DNA from: Enoplosus armatus
Taxonomy: Eukaryota > Chordata > Actinopteri > Centrarchiformes > Enoplosidae
NCBI RefSeq assembly: GCF_043641665.1
Contig: NC_092203.1
Span: 8,781,067-8,845,066 of the forward strand
DNA: 64,000 nucleotides
Direction: 5' to 3'
A program made the position numbers and the translations under genes. Each line of letters starts with the position of its first letter. The stretch's first letter is position 1. A model generated the notes under the pieces. That model was not told where the DNA came from and searched no databases. It was given only the letters and a program-made list of their open reading frames with translations. Shown here piece after piece: positions 22,590-33,986 of the stretch.

Positions 22590-23696
22590 CAAGGTATGTT
22601 TCATGTGTCGTTTATATTATTGTGCTTCTTTTATATCACCACTAAATCTCTCGGGTATTGAAAACCGTCCTGCCGTTCAGCCGGGAGTCGCTGCGTTTTA
22701 CACACAAATTCCAGATATAGGTAGAAAAAACAACCCTGCAGTTTACAGAGAAGGAGCCGAGGTTGCTTGTTTATTCCACCCGAGAGGGCCAGAGGTGGTG
22801 GTAGATCGATACTTGGCAGGTATTGATGGTGCTACAGTGGTTATTTGTTCTTGAACCCTTTGGCTGTAGACATTCCTCCAATAGGGGGAGTGGGAGTCTC
22901 TCAATATTCTCTCCCCCCGTTCTGGTCACAGCTGCTCTCATAAACTAAGGTTCATATTGCAGCAGCTGGGCCCACCTCTCTACAAGACTAATTGTAACAC
23001 GATTTCACCCTCTGCTCCAGAGCCAATTTATGAAGCCACACGAAGGCCAAGTAATCAATTTCCAAATTTTTAAGTGAAGTTTTTGAAATGTTGATTTGAT
23101 TCATTTTCCCCCCTTCTCAGCTCTCCTTTTTAAAGCTTTGCACATTTCAAGGTGGATTTTAAGTTTAGGACACCTCATCGCACAAAATAGTCCCCCCCCC
23201 CCACATCTCGGTGATAGAAAGGATGCAATCTGAGCTGTCTTGTGCTCTTGCCCTTGTGGCTTTTATGACAATTGGACTGCCAGAGCACCAAGGACTGAGA
23301 GAAAACAAGCCTTGTAGCAACAACACACACGAGAGCACACAGAAAACACACGCAAGGTTTCAAACACTTAGGACACAAATCACTAACTACAGTGTGTGTG
23401 TGTGTGTGTTATCCTCTCTTAATGATCAGCAACTTTAGTCATTGTGAAGGGGCAAGGCAGGCGGACACTTGAAAGTTTCTTTCGTTGCTCGGCAACCGCA
23501 CAGATAGTACAGTAAACAAGGGTTACGGGATTTGTGCGTTTGTGTGTGCCAGTCCGCTTTTAACTTTCCACTGAGCACTCAAGCACTGGACATGACAAGC
23601 CATTTTGAAATCCACTCCATGCTCTAAATTTGGATGAGGTGTGGAGTTGAGGGTTAGGCCACTCCATCGGCCTCCTGATCAACAGTATGTGGCCCT
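22590..23696. other. Noncoding, no recognised feature
   Basis: Contains C11 at 23192-23202 and a short TG run at 23392-23409. No supported gene or mobile element. Confidence 0.5.
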
Positions 23697-23970
23697 CGTT
23701 AAAGGGATAGTCGGGCCTGAATCTACCTTTTGTGTATCTATCAGTCTTTCCATAGTGAAACAGAAAGGTGGAGAAACAAACGGTCATATCAAAACATCCA
23801 TAGATAGACCCTCTTTGTTGGCTGCATTTTGAGTGCATGTTGGCAAAAATAGGATTCGCATGTGTACAGGGGAAGTGTTTAAATTCAAAAGATAGATTTT
23901 GGGGCAGAATGTCTCTAAAAATAAGGAAACAGACATTCACTAAACATATAGGGTCATACAGCAAATCATA
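23697..23970. repeat. Probable dispersed repeat
   Basis: GTTAAAGGGATAGTCGGGCC resembles the start of a widespread teleost repeat that opens with AAAGGGATAGTTCGGG. The remainder is too diverged to confirm. Confidence 0.35.
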
Positions 23971-25929
23971 ACATTTGAAAATAAATGCTTAATAGAATTA
24001 TTCATACAGTATAATGTGTGAGACCCGTCATCCATCCTTAGGAAAGTTTAAATGTGTGTCTTTTACACGAGCTACTTCATTGTCCCATAGATGTCCATTA
24101 AAGCTACCACGAGCTCCCACGCTGTCAGGTAGAACACAAGCACATAAAAAGGACATGGATGGATGCTATGGATACTTTGTTTTTTAGGCTATCCCCCATT
24201 AAGGATACTAAACCAGTGCCACATGAAGTACCAGCTATAATCAGCTTAGGGCTGAAAATAATGTTATCACCATTCAAAAGCCTGTATCACTCAAACCTTG
24301 ATAGAGAGAGCACGCACACGCTTTGATGATGTGCCAGCCACCCCTGGCGTGGCAACCGTGGACAAACCTCACTTATGAAAAGAGGCTCTTCTCTAGTCAG
24401 CACCATCCAGACTGATGTGATGTGACAAGGACAAACATAATGCGGCTGTTTGATTGTCTCTGATCGTCTATTGTTTCAGTCTATTACAGATATCAAGTCT
24501 GGCAGGGATCGGATTGTGTTCCCGGCACCTGCGTCCCATCAAAAACAAACACAGGGGCTGGTTTGATTTGCTGGATGGTTTCCAATCCAGCTGTTGTTCT
24601 GGAGGCTTGTGGGAGGGATGGTGATGAAAGGGTTGACAGTTAAAAAACATCGCTTTTGCAGCTCTGGTCTTTCATATTTCTTGCAGGGGGACAAAAGAAC
24701 ATGAAATAGCAGTTTCTGTCCTTAAAATAAACAGATGAATTGACTTTCTGTCGACCAGAGTTATTTGTAAAAAGGCTTCTTTGACCTCTTGAGTTTTGTG
24801 ACTCCATTTCTACAACTAATGAGATTGTTTCAACTTCCTTCCAGCTGCTGGACACTAGCGACAGGTCTAATCAAAGGGGACGGTGCAGTTTTTCTATATC
24901 TTTTCCCATGTAGTGCATCTTCCATCCCTCAATAAAATGTCCTTTTTATGATATTGTTTCTTGATGGAGCGGTTTGTGTGGGATTGGCATTTTCTTTCCT
25001 GCCGCTGGCTTTATGGCGCCAACATTTTCTCCTGCTTCGGGCTGTTTACTTGGCTGTTTTTGTTTTTTTTTTTATCAAAAGACCCTCCGTTCTTGTAAGA
25101 TTTCCAGCAATAGAATAATTTCATGAACTTATGAGGACATGTTGTGATGGTGGATGCAGAGCCATCTCCATGTCTGCCTTCAGCCTGTATTGTATGAAAT
25201 TGGCTGGGGGCGTTTTTTTCAGAATTACAGTACTAACCTTTCATTATTTCCAAACGCAATGGGCATCTCATGAGCTACTGCAACTACATTATTACGTTAC
25301 AGGTTACATTAGTAAAATACCTGTTCAGGACTGGACAGTCTTTACAGTTATATCATTTATATAGCCCTTGCGTGGAGTCAGCTGGAGACGGAGGGGGGCT
25401 TAGCGATTGGTCAGTTTCTGATGCAACATCAGTCATATTAAGTATATTTATATTCATAAAACAACCTTGACCTCAGCGTTTTAATATAGTATTCTAAACC
25501 ACAGCCATTATCACCTGCTCTTACAGTATCATTCAGGAGGGACCTTCCTAATTTAAATCACAAAATTCAGGTCAACTGGTCCATGAATCTCATTGTGGAG
25601 TCCTGCTTCCCTGGCAGAGTACAGTACAGCGTAACGTAAAAGATTTATTGCTTTTTTCCTCCCTCTGCATGTATACCCCACCATGTCAGCGCAGTATAGA
25701 CTCTGCCGCTGTTACCGGCATGAACATCCCGTAGATGTGACCTCTTGTTTGACATATTTTACGTATTGTTGATTGTCATTGAAAGTGGCATTCAGGCCCA
25801 CTATAGGAGCTCAGTATAGGAGTAGTTGTGTTCTTACTGTATATTCATTTTCCTTGAGAGCATATCTTGGTCAATATGTTTTTCTTTTCTCCCATAGGAG
25901 TCGGGGAAACCATACTATTGCTCCATACA
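23971..25929. other. Long noncoding stretch
   Basis: Mostly single-copy. A good acceptor-like tract ends at 25897 (TTCTTTTCTCCCATAG), but the sequence after it has no matching donor-bounded exon I trust. Confidence 0.45.
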
Positions 25930-26300
25930 GTAATCTAATGATTTTCCTTCTTGCGGTCGAAGTCGCAGCGAGACTCCCCGGCTCTTTGCCCCCAGAGGGA
26001 AATGAGCCGGCATCACTCATGTCTATTGCTATTGTCTTTGCCTGCTACGCCATGTGTGAGATTGTGTCTTATTGTGAGCATACGTATGCGCATGTTTCTG
26101 CTGATCAGGTGCGGACAGGGATCGATCGACGAGGTCGTGCTTTTATAGAGCACTTACCTGAGACTAGGAGGAGATATCAGATAGTGTGTGCTTGCTCAGC
26201 AGCAAACAACTTAATCCTCTCAGCGCGTTCTGCATCTGATCAGAGACAACAAAAGCAAGAGATATGGAACGCAGGTTGGGAGGTGTTTGCTTTTTTTAGA
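25930..26300. other. Conserved-looking block
   Basis: Repeat-free, moderately CpG-rich DNA (AAGTCGCAGCGAGACTCC, GGATCGATCGACGAGGTCG) that encloses the minus-strand exon candidate at 26158-26235. A plus-strand open frame of 261 codons (25773-26558) spans it but runs into a TG repeat and shows no domain. Conservation is inferred. Confidence 0.3.
26158..26235 (-). other. Candidate poison/noncoding cassette exon
   Basis: On the minus strand, a pyrimidine-rich tract ending GTCTCTGATCAG forms an acceptor before 26235. After 78 nt the sequence CTCAG|GTAAGTG forms a donor that matches the consensus closely. The length is divisible by three, but every frame contains a stop, so inclusion in a coding mRNA would truncate the protein. 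It could be a 5' UTR exon, a poison exon or chance. An ATG begins the segment and opens 23 codons before a TAG. Confidence 0.25.
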
Positions 26301-27114
26301 TACGTAGGTGTTCATGCTTTGTGCATCTGTCTGAGAAAAGTCATCGGGGCATGCTGCTATTTGTGTTATTTGTTTTTTCAGCTCTCGTGTGTGTGTGTGT
26401 GTTTGTGCGTGACGAGAGCCGAGGCGGGTCACGCCGGGAGGACAGGCGCCGGCTCATTTTTTATCCCTGTCCTGTGTGTCTCAGTCAGGAGAAGCTTTGT
26501 CACCAGCTATCTGCCTGCCAGCGCTGGGTATTGTTATTCCAAAGTACAGGCCAGTTAACATTTCTCTTGTCACTGCTTCATCTCTCCCACAACACACAAA
26601 AAATAGAAACTGAAGATGCTCCTTTCTCACTCTACTCCTTTGCCCTTTCCTCCTTTCTCTGTCTTTGTCCCTCGCTGACTCTTCATCCCTTTCTCGCTGT
26701 ATCCTCACAAGGCTCGGATCCACAATGAGGGAAAAATGTCCCCTTTTTATCTTGGTCGACATGTTATCTGCTTAATAAAACACTGGTGCTCTTTTAATAA
26801 AACAGAGCTGATGCACTTGTTAAACATTGATGCCCCGTCTTAGTTTTCTTGGTTGTAACTCTGAGCTCCACCCTCCACGAGTGGTGATAATAATACAGAG
26901 AAATGTTTCATGTTTGGCTGCATCTGATGGCAAAAGAGAGTTTAGCATCGTGACAGGCAGGTGCTTTTAGTCGGTCATGTTTTTCTGGGCTCAGCGTGTA
27001 CCGTTCAGCCCCCCGCTGCTAGCCTCCTGCCAGCAGCGGAATACAAAAATGCTCATATCAGCCCGGCTCAGCTGAGACACCTGATAAATACCTGTATTCA
27101 TCAGCAAACGTGGT
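26301..27114. other. Noncoding with pyrimidine-rich tract
   Basis: A TG run sits at 26389-26402, and 26610-26700 is strongly C/T-biased. No supported gene. Confidence 0.5.
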
Positions 27115-27480
27115 ATTTACAAATATGATTTGCAGCAATGATGAATGCCATTGGTGGGCTGGATTTGTGCTGAGTGATTAGGCCATTACCTCGTGGCAAT
27201 TAGCTTTAACACGGCGGAAGCTGTAGGCGTTTTCCAGATGCGAGTGTCCCCTCTGAACTTTTTGAGTTGATGACGGGGCTTTCTATGCCCATATTCCTGA
27301 GATTTATTTACCCTGCGAGAGGCTGGCAGGCTCAATCGCCATGCAGTAAAGTCTTTTATGCCGTACGCTGTTCGATTGGGAGCAGCTCGTAACTCAGGCA
27401 GTCTATCAAATCAGCGGGTAGCGTGTTGAGCGCTGATTTAGGATGGTAATTAGAGATGTTAATTGTTTTCATTACTCAGG
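27115..27480. other. Conserved-looking noncoding block (strong candidate)
   Basis: 365 bases without any simple repeat or homopolymer, rich in enhancer-like words: GCAATGATGAATGCCATTG, GTGGCAATTAGC, GATTTATTTACC, GGTAATTAGAGATGTTAATT and TTTTCATTACTCAGG. CpGs are interspersed at the start of words, as in slowly evolving DNA. Of all the blocks in the window this one looks most like a vertebrate developmental enhancer. No alignment was possible. Confidence 0.4.
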
Positions 27481-28304
27481 GCAGGGGGAGGGAAGCTCCA
27501 AGGAGAAGGGGGAATGGGCACTTCTGGGGCCGATCGGGGGGCTGCAGAATGACCTCCCCATCACATACAGATGGTATCTCCACTCTTATGTGACGCCCAT
27601 GTGACCTCCATTGACAGAGAAGCTGCTGAGTCTTTGACCTGTGAATGACCTTTGTGTATCTGGCATAGCACCAAGAAGGTTGCACTTTGATGTGATGGCT
27701 TCTGTTAAATTATTGGCTCTGAGCTGGAATATGATTTGCAGCGGAAGGAGGAAGTAGTAATGAATAGTCAAGCATTATGGTATATGGACACTGACACTTT
27801 CCTCTACCCTTTTTAAACATTATTTATGAGGGCACATCAAAACAAAATTAAATTTACAATCTGAAACCATGAAGTTCTTAACTGCTGTGAAAGGTAGAAT
27901 ATTCTGCCTGGGATCGTTCAGCCACAACTATTCTGTGAATATGTTGATAAATGATGAATAAATGGAAACAGCTGCAGTGAATTGGGATCGATTTGTACTC
28001 GGTAGGGGTCGCGGCGCTTCAATAGAATGGGAACATGCACTTTTAGTGGCGTCTGTGGTCTAATCAGATGTTAAAACCTGAAGAGGTTCATTTCAAATTG
28101 AGGTATCATTTGAAAAACACACCACAAAATGGATTCAAATGATTTCACCTTGTGAAATGACACTGAATAACACATGGAGGTCCTTGGATGACCGAATTCC
28201 ATCAACTGAACAATGTTTTTTAGACATATGGAATGAGTCTCAGGGTCGTTTGTTTGTTTTTCTTTCAAAATGGATATGTGATGTTAATGAAATATACAGT
28301 TTTA
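27481..28304. other. Noncoding, no recognised feature
   Basis: Single-copy DNA. No supported gene or element. Confidence 0.5.
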
Positions 28305-28390
28305 GCCCCATGATTGACCCCGGCGATACCCGTCTCTCGCCCAATGCATGCAGGGATAGGTTCAAGCTCTGCAACCCTTCAAAGGATTCG
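28305..28390 (+). repeat. Fragment of a dispersed repeat (3'-tail type)
   Basis: GACCCCGGCGATACCCGTCT, CTCGCCCAATGCATGCAGGG and ATAGGTTCAAGCTCTGCAAC resemble a very common fish repeat with CTCGCCCATTG, GGGATAGGCTCCAGC and GCGACCC words, often followed by a GGAT tail. This copy is short and degenerate. Confidence 0.6.
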
Positions 28391-29384
28391 TGGATACTTC
28401 CAAGTACAGAGAGTGAAATAATAGTAATATTATACAAAATAAAAGCTAGACTAACCACATGTTTTGTTTCTTTTTCAGACTGATATTGTCTTACTTTGGG
28501 TCAGCAGAAGAAAAAGTAAAAAATCCCTCCCCCAAAACTAAAAAGGCTCAAATATTCTATGTAATCTGGCATGCTGACTGTGGCTGTCACTTATTTTCAT
28601 CAAAGCCATGTCTTTGATATTCTCCGTGTTCCATGTACAAAGCGTTGTCCATCACCGCAGGAGTTACAGCGTCTGAGCTGTCATTCTGGTTCACACACAT
28701 CAGTAACACCGTTTTTGTGAGTCCCGCCCTGAGGTCTTGGGGTTTACTGTTGAGCGGACAGTTTAGTGTCCACCCTCCTCTTGTGCCAGTGTTGAAATTT
28801 CACACTTGACTGCCCATTCTTATCCTTTCAGAATAATGAGCACGCTGCTCATAGTACTTATCTGTAAGTGACATTTTTATTGGGCGAATTAGTCTCAGAT
28901 GTTACTATCTTTGGACGGTGGAGTGAGACCTCCGTGACCCTGCACGGAGAAGATCCTCCTGAGCTACTGAGCGTGATTAAGATGTTTTCCCCCTTTCTGC
29001 CTTCCGCTTTCTGCTCATCGTAGATATTTCTTCATGTGAGCAATTGCTGCTCTGCAGCCTTCAAAAGGAAATCATCTGCAATCTGTCCATTTTAAATGTG
29101 CTTCTTGAAACTGGATGTTCTCTGGCTTTGGAAAGATGTTGATTTGTGTTTGTGATTTCTTTTTTTCCCCTTGCCCTATGCAGCTATGTGAAGTAGTCTC
29201 TGATGCTTGGACTAGACCTTATGGAAGGCGTATAGGACCGCTTTAATCGGTGTGTATTCTCTCTCTGTCGGGGCACTCGCACTCCTTATTCGTGCAGATA
29301 AAACAAATCTTCTTGCAGAACATCATATAGCGATTTAGTTGATCTATTGAAGTCTTTCAGCCGTGCAGTAATGATGGGAAATTG
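28391..29384. other. Noncoding, no recognised feature
   Basis: Single-copy DNA. No supported gene or element. Confidence 0.5.
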
Positions 29385-29590
29385 TAGTGAGGAGAAGAGT
29401 AGCCATTTGATGACCCCTGCATAATGGTGTAATGCCTGTAATTATGACAGCTGAGGATGGACATGGAGTTAACAGAGCCACCACATCAAAACACACAAAC
29501 ACTGGCGCCTGCTGCGCCATCTCATCTAAGTCAAGGCAGTCGCCAGAAATAGCCCTGATTGGGCCCTGAATAATTCAATGTCACCCCCCT
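29385..29590. other. Conserved-looking noncoding block
   Basis: CTGCATAATGGTGTAATGCC, TGTAATTATGACAGCTGAGG and GGCCCTGAATAATTCAATG are enhancer-like words in repeat-free sequence. A GGA/CCT trinucleotide tract follows at 29586-29612. Inference from composition only. Confidence 0.3.
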
Positions 29591-29612
29591 CCTCCTCCTC
29601 CTCTCCCTCCTC

Positions 29613-32194
29613 CAAAAGGACTGGGGGAGCAATTGATGAGAGCGGATGAATATTTAATGGCTCGGAGTCTCTTGGACAAGCCGGGGCCTGGGATGACAAG
29701 CTCCGAGAAATCAAACAGAGAAGAGGAGAATGAGAAAAGGAGGTTGCGCAGTGAGGGGTAGCACAAACACTGAGGGGAGATATGAGTTCAGATGCGTATA
29801 GATCTTTGCTATACATCTCCAAGCAGCCAGAGCTACCGCTTCCTCTCAAGCATTTAACTGGCCATATTGCAGCGCCTGCTTAAAAGTTAAACAGAAGTGT
29901 TTGATTGCCCTTGTGAAAAACTTTGATACTTCACGATACCCTCTTTTGCCTCGGTGTCACATTAATTATTAACTGATGGATGTTTTATAAATGCATTAAA
30001 TGTTTTCTGCTGCGAGTCAAGTCTTTTCAGGGAGTTTGGCGCCAGCGGGAGAGAAGACCGTTTGTATTTCTTCAACTTTGCCGCCTCTATTTCCTTTCAA
30101 ACGTGTATGGTTAATTTCCCGGGAGATGCAAAACTATATGTCATAGAGAGTTGCAATTTTACAGTGATAGAAGACGGAGCATCAGAGGTCCCAGGGCGAA
30201 CTGACCCCAATTGGTCCGAGTGTGGTGCTATTATTGAGACATTTTTGAACTATACTTTAAAGTAGGAGGTCATGTCAGCAGAAATCTCAGGGTACAAAAA
30301 ACAGACGCACCTATTTGGATCTATATATATATATTGGGCTTTTTTATTTAAGTTTATTACACAGGTGAAAAGAGTAGACTGAGCCAGTTTTTCGACGGTT
30401 CAGTCAGACAATGTGGACTATTAAGTGATAAGAGGTGAGAATCAATCGCAGAGTTATTGAAAAAAATCAGTCCATATCTCCAAAATGTGTGAAAGCATTT
30501 TCAAACCAACTTGTATACATTGTAAAAATGTTGTAAATCGACCTCATTTCTGAACAATGGCCCCAGACTCAAAGCAGTTTGATAACTTGTATTGTTATCC
30601 TAAATGACTGATTCAAAAACATTGTGCCGTAGCAACAGTCACATCATGAATCACTGCATTTTACTCTCTCCAGCTTTAGTTTGTTAATGACTTGATGCTG
30701 CTTCTCTTAGGTCTAATTTTCCATCAGCTGTAACTGTAGGTGTTTTGCACAGTCAATATGATGATTGATTTTCTTTTTTGGATCCAGGCTGGTGTTTTAA
30801 ATGTTCTTATTAAGGTTTAATGCCAAATCTATCAAAATGTTAGCAGAGTGTCAGGGCTCTGAGTGTTTGTCTTTATTCAGCAGACATTTTACGGTTGAAT
30901 GGGATGCATCAGAGACTGTGTCACTGTCACAGCGTCATTAGATAGATGTCTTCACCATCGCAAAACCTTCTCTGTATGTGACAACCTGATATTACCCAGC
31001 TGGAGAGTCTTGATTGAAATAAAATCATAGAAATTCTTACTGGATTGTTTTGATTGGGTCCTTTGAATTTACCTCAACATAGGCACTTTATTTCAAATGG
31101 TCCCCATTGATTTAACATATCAAAGAAAACAGACGCATAATGTCTTCTGTCTGTCTAGATTAGAGTAGTAGCTGTGGCATTATGGGAAGTGTAGGATCCA
31201 GTATTTTCGGAGCTTGACCCATACTAGGGACTACAAGTCAGGTTTTATCAGCCACTGCTCCATTAATCTATCTCCCAATTTTGGATTAGAGAGTACCCTG
31301 TATATTTCAGTTGCTCTTTATCTTTTCATTTACAATATATTGGCTGAAATGAGCTTATTGTAAATATATCATATCAGCTGATAAGCAACAAAAAGTGACA
31401 AAACATTGCAGCACAAAAATGCCAAAATTGGTTTGAGGTCATTTAGAAACCATTGCATAGTTTGTCCACCAGAGAGCACTGACAAATGCAGTGTGTATCC
31501 TGGTCCCAATTTAAAATAATAATAATAATCTAAAGGATCTGGTATCAAGACTGTTATTTTATGTGTTAAAATGACCTCTATCAGCCTCTAAAATCCAGAA
31601 TGAGTCGGGCTGTACTGTCGACACATCCACACTTCGATTTCCACACTTGATGTTTCTTTTTTTAGGTTTATGTGGTCATTGTCCAAAAGAAGATTCTGTG
31701 TCTGCTGCATATTTGAAGTTTGGCAGATGGACATTTCATGTAACAGGAGAGACGTCGTTTGTTCGTAAATGTTTTTCACATTTACAGAGTTGACTTGTAA
31801 CCCCGTGTCTGATTGGCCAAGGACATAACTCATCAACCACATATGATATGTAGCATTTAACAGCGGTGAACGTGATTGATTGGTGATCAATCATCCACAG
31901 AATCTATTGTTTTGATTTGAGAGAAACTTAAATTAGTTTCGTTACCTTCCGCCCAGACAGAAAAGGCGAGAGGTGAGATTAAATATTCTGTCCTCAGAGT
32001 GTTGATATTCATGTATATTCACTGCGGAGAACACTTTTTGAAAATGAACAATCACAGACGGAAAGGTCACCGTTGTGCTGAAGTAGTGCATTATGGGAGT
32101 GGAATAATTGCTTTTCTCACATTAGTTCCTATTGTAATGAAATCTTGGCAGTGCCCGACACTGAATGACAGATTACGCCACGGTTCAATCACAC
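29613..32194. other. Long noncoding stretch
   Basis: About 2.6 kb with a TA run at 30321-30335 and a short AAT run at 31515-31529. It is repeat-poor, and I see no supported coding exon. The 67-codon frame at 30062-30265 is well formed but unrecognised. Confidence 0.45.
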
Positions 32195-32272
32195 AAGTGT
32201 GGGTGCGGGGGTTGGTGGACGGGGTTGGTGATGGTGGTGGAGGAGGATGGGTGGGTAGGGGGGGGTGGGTCA
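32195..32272 (+). repeat. G-rich low-complexity tract
   Basis: Many GGG and GG runs (TGCGGGGGTTGG, GACGGGGTTGG, GGATGGGTGGGTAGGGGG) on the plus strand, with G-quadruplex potential. The opposite strand would read as Pro/Thr-rich peptide, an artefact. Confidence 0.85.
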
Positions 32273-33479
32273 ATTGGCTTTTGTTAAAAAATGTGCCTCT
32301 CCCAAGTCTCTGCATAAATCACTTGTATCATTTTCAGTCCTTTTAACTACCGGCGGCACTTTCATCAAGGGTTTGTGTCATTGCACTCTAATTGTTTTGA
32401 AGTGAGAGCTATTGTCTGAAGAGAGAGACTGAATAGAGCGTAATGATTTGTAATGTGGCATGTTTAAAGACACGTGGCATAGCTGTGCAGCGGTAATTTA
32501 GCGGCCCTTTCTCCTTTCTCTGTCCGTCATGCCTCGTCTCTGAATGTAGATGTCTTCGTGTGCGCGTTGGATGTGCGTAAGCATGCGCTCCTGTGTGCAC
32601 TTGCATGAGTGCAGCTAAGCACTATTTCTTGGCGCCGCTCTGATCTTTGAAACCCAACTGTGTTAATCATGGTTTATGTGTGGGAGACATCAAACCTCCC
32701 TCTGCTTCCCCTGCCTCACCCGCTGGGTTATACACACACACCGAACACACACAAACACACACAAACACACAAATCTCTCAAGGGCACCTTCACCATAGCC
32801 CCTTCATTTACAAGGCTGACCATGGGCGATCAGTTATCTACTGCGGTTTCTCTCTATTGGAGAGATGAATCACTTTATTTAACATAGACATTTTTACAGG
32901 AAGAAGACAGCGCAATATGTTTTCACCACTACATGACAGCAGTGCTATATCCTCTTATTGACTGGCCCCTTGCATATTTAGAACATCACAGCAGGGAGAC
33001 CTAATAGTTTATTTGTGCCCGGAGGCTTTCAGGGCAAAAAAAAGACACCACCATCCTTACACCTCGTGTGAGGAAGGCCACCCCGCTGGTGGATTTTACT
33101 TCAAAACAGCTCCACTCTTTTAACCGTGAGGGCGAAACCTCTGTGCTGCCACGGCTTCAATCCAGGATAAAATGAGCAGTCAAGAGAGAGAGGTCTGTCT
33201 GTTGGTCTCAAGACAGAAAGAAGGAGACAGTGCAGCACAATGAAAAGGTGAGGAGGGAGGTGAGATGAATAGGTAATTACTTTTCTCCACCAGCGGCATC
33301 CCTGCTGGAAATGATATCACTCCGGTGTGCGTTTCGTTTTGGGGAAATAACTGCTTGTGCCTCAGGGAGATTTTATTGCCGAAGTAAAGGTGATATGACA
33401 TGTCTTGTTGAGTGTTGAGAGGTTTTCTTAAAACTGACATCTACCCTTTATGGTGTTAGGTGGAAGGTGTAGGTGTTAA
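32273..33479. other. Noncoding, no recognised feature
   Basis: Short CA runs occur at 32731-32772. No supported gene. Confidence 0.5.
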
Positions 33480-33700
33480 GTGCAGGCCGGGAGGTGTGCA
33501 GGTGATGTTCTTCCACGCCAAACCATTTCTTTATGGACGCAAAGTCAAGATTCTTTCTTTTGCAAGCATGACCGCGATTGCTGGACGACAACGAGCAAAC
33601 AAAGGTTGCATTTGATAGACGTGTTGGGCATTGTCTTGTTGAAACGGGAAAGGCTCTCTACAAAGCGTCGCTGCTACACTACTGGTCTGACTGGGATGAA
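33480..33700 (-). mobile_element. Tc1-like transposon relic
   Basis: TTCTTCCACGCCAAACCATT, TCTTTATGGACGCAAAG and GGGCATTGTCTTGTTGAAAC are, in order, diverged antisense pieces of a fish Tc1-like transposase gene around its DDE region. About 80 bases of unrelated or scrambled sequence separate the two recognisable parts. Frame is lost and no inverted termini remain, so it is inactive. Relatives lie at 51745-52110 and 61020-61310. Confidence 0.6.
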
Positions 33701-33944
33701 ACATGGAGGCTGATGCGCACTGGAAACACTTGACCTAAAGTGGGACATATCGAGTCACATGTCACATGCACTTGTAGAGCGTTTGTGCGGTAAGCTAAGA
33801 CGTCTGTGGAGGTGGCCTCATCCATGTGGAACCTCATCCGAGCCCACTTTGACTGTTTACACAAATCCGACCTTTATGCTAATTACTTTTATGATGATAA
33901 AGAGACCCAGATGATGGGAGAACAGCTCTGCCCACCCCTGCAAA

Positions 33945-33948
<4 letters not shown>

Positions 33949-33984
<36 letters not shown>
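33949..33984. repeat. (CA)18 microsatellite
   Basis: A perfect CA array. Confidence 0.97.

Positions 33985-33986
<2 letters not shown>

Noticed and set aside
25773..26558. 261-codon plus-strand open frame, the longest in the window
   Set aside because: It has no recognisable domain, is Cys/Val-rich where it reads through a TG repeat, and starts in ordinary DNA. A frame of this length is not very surprising among six frames of 64 kb.
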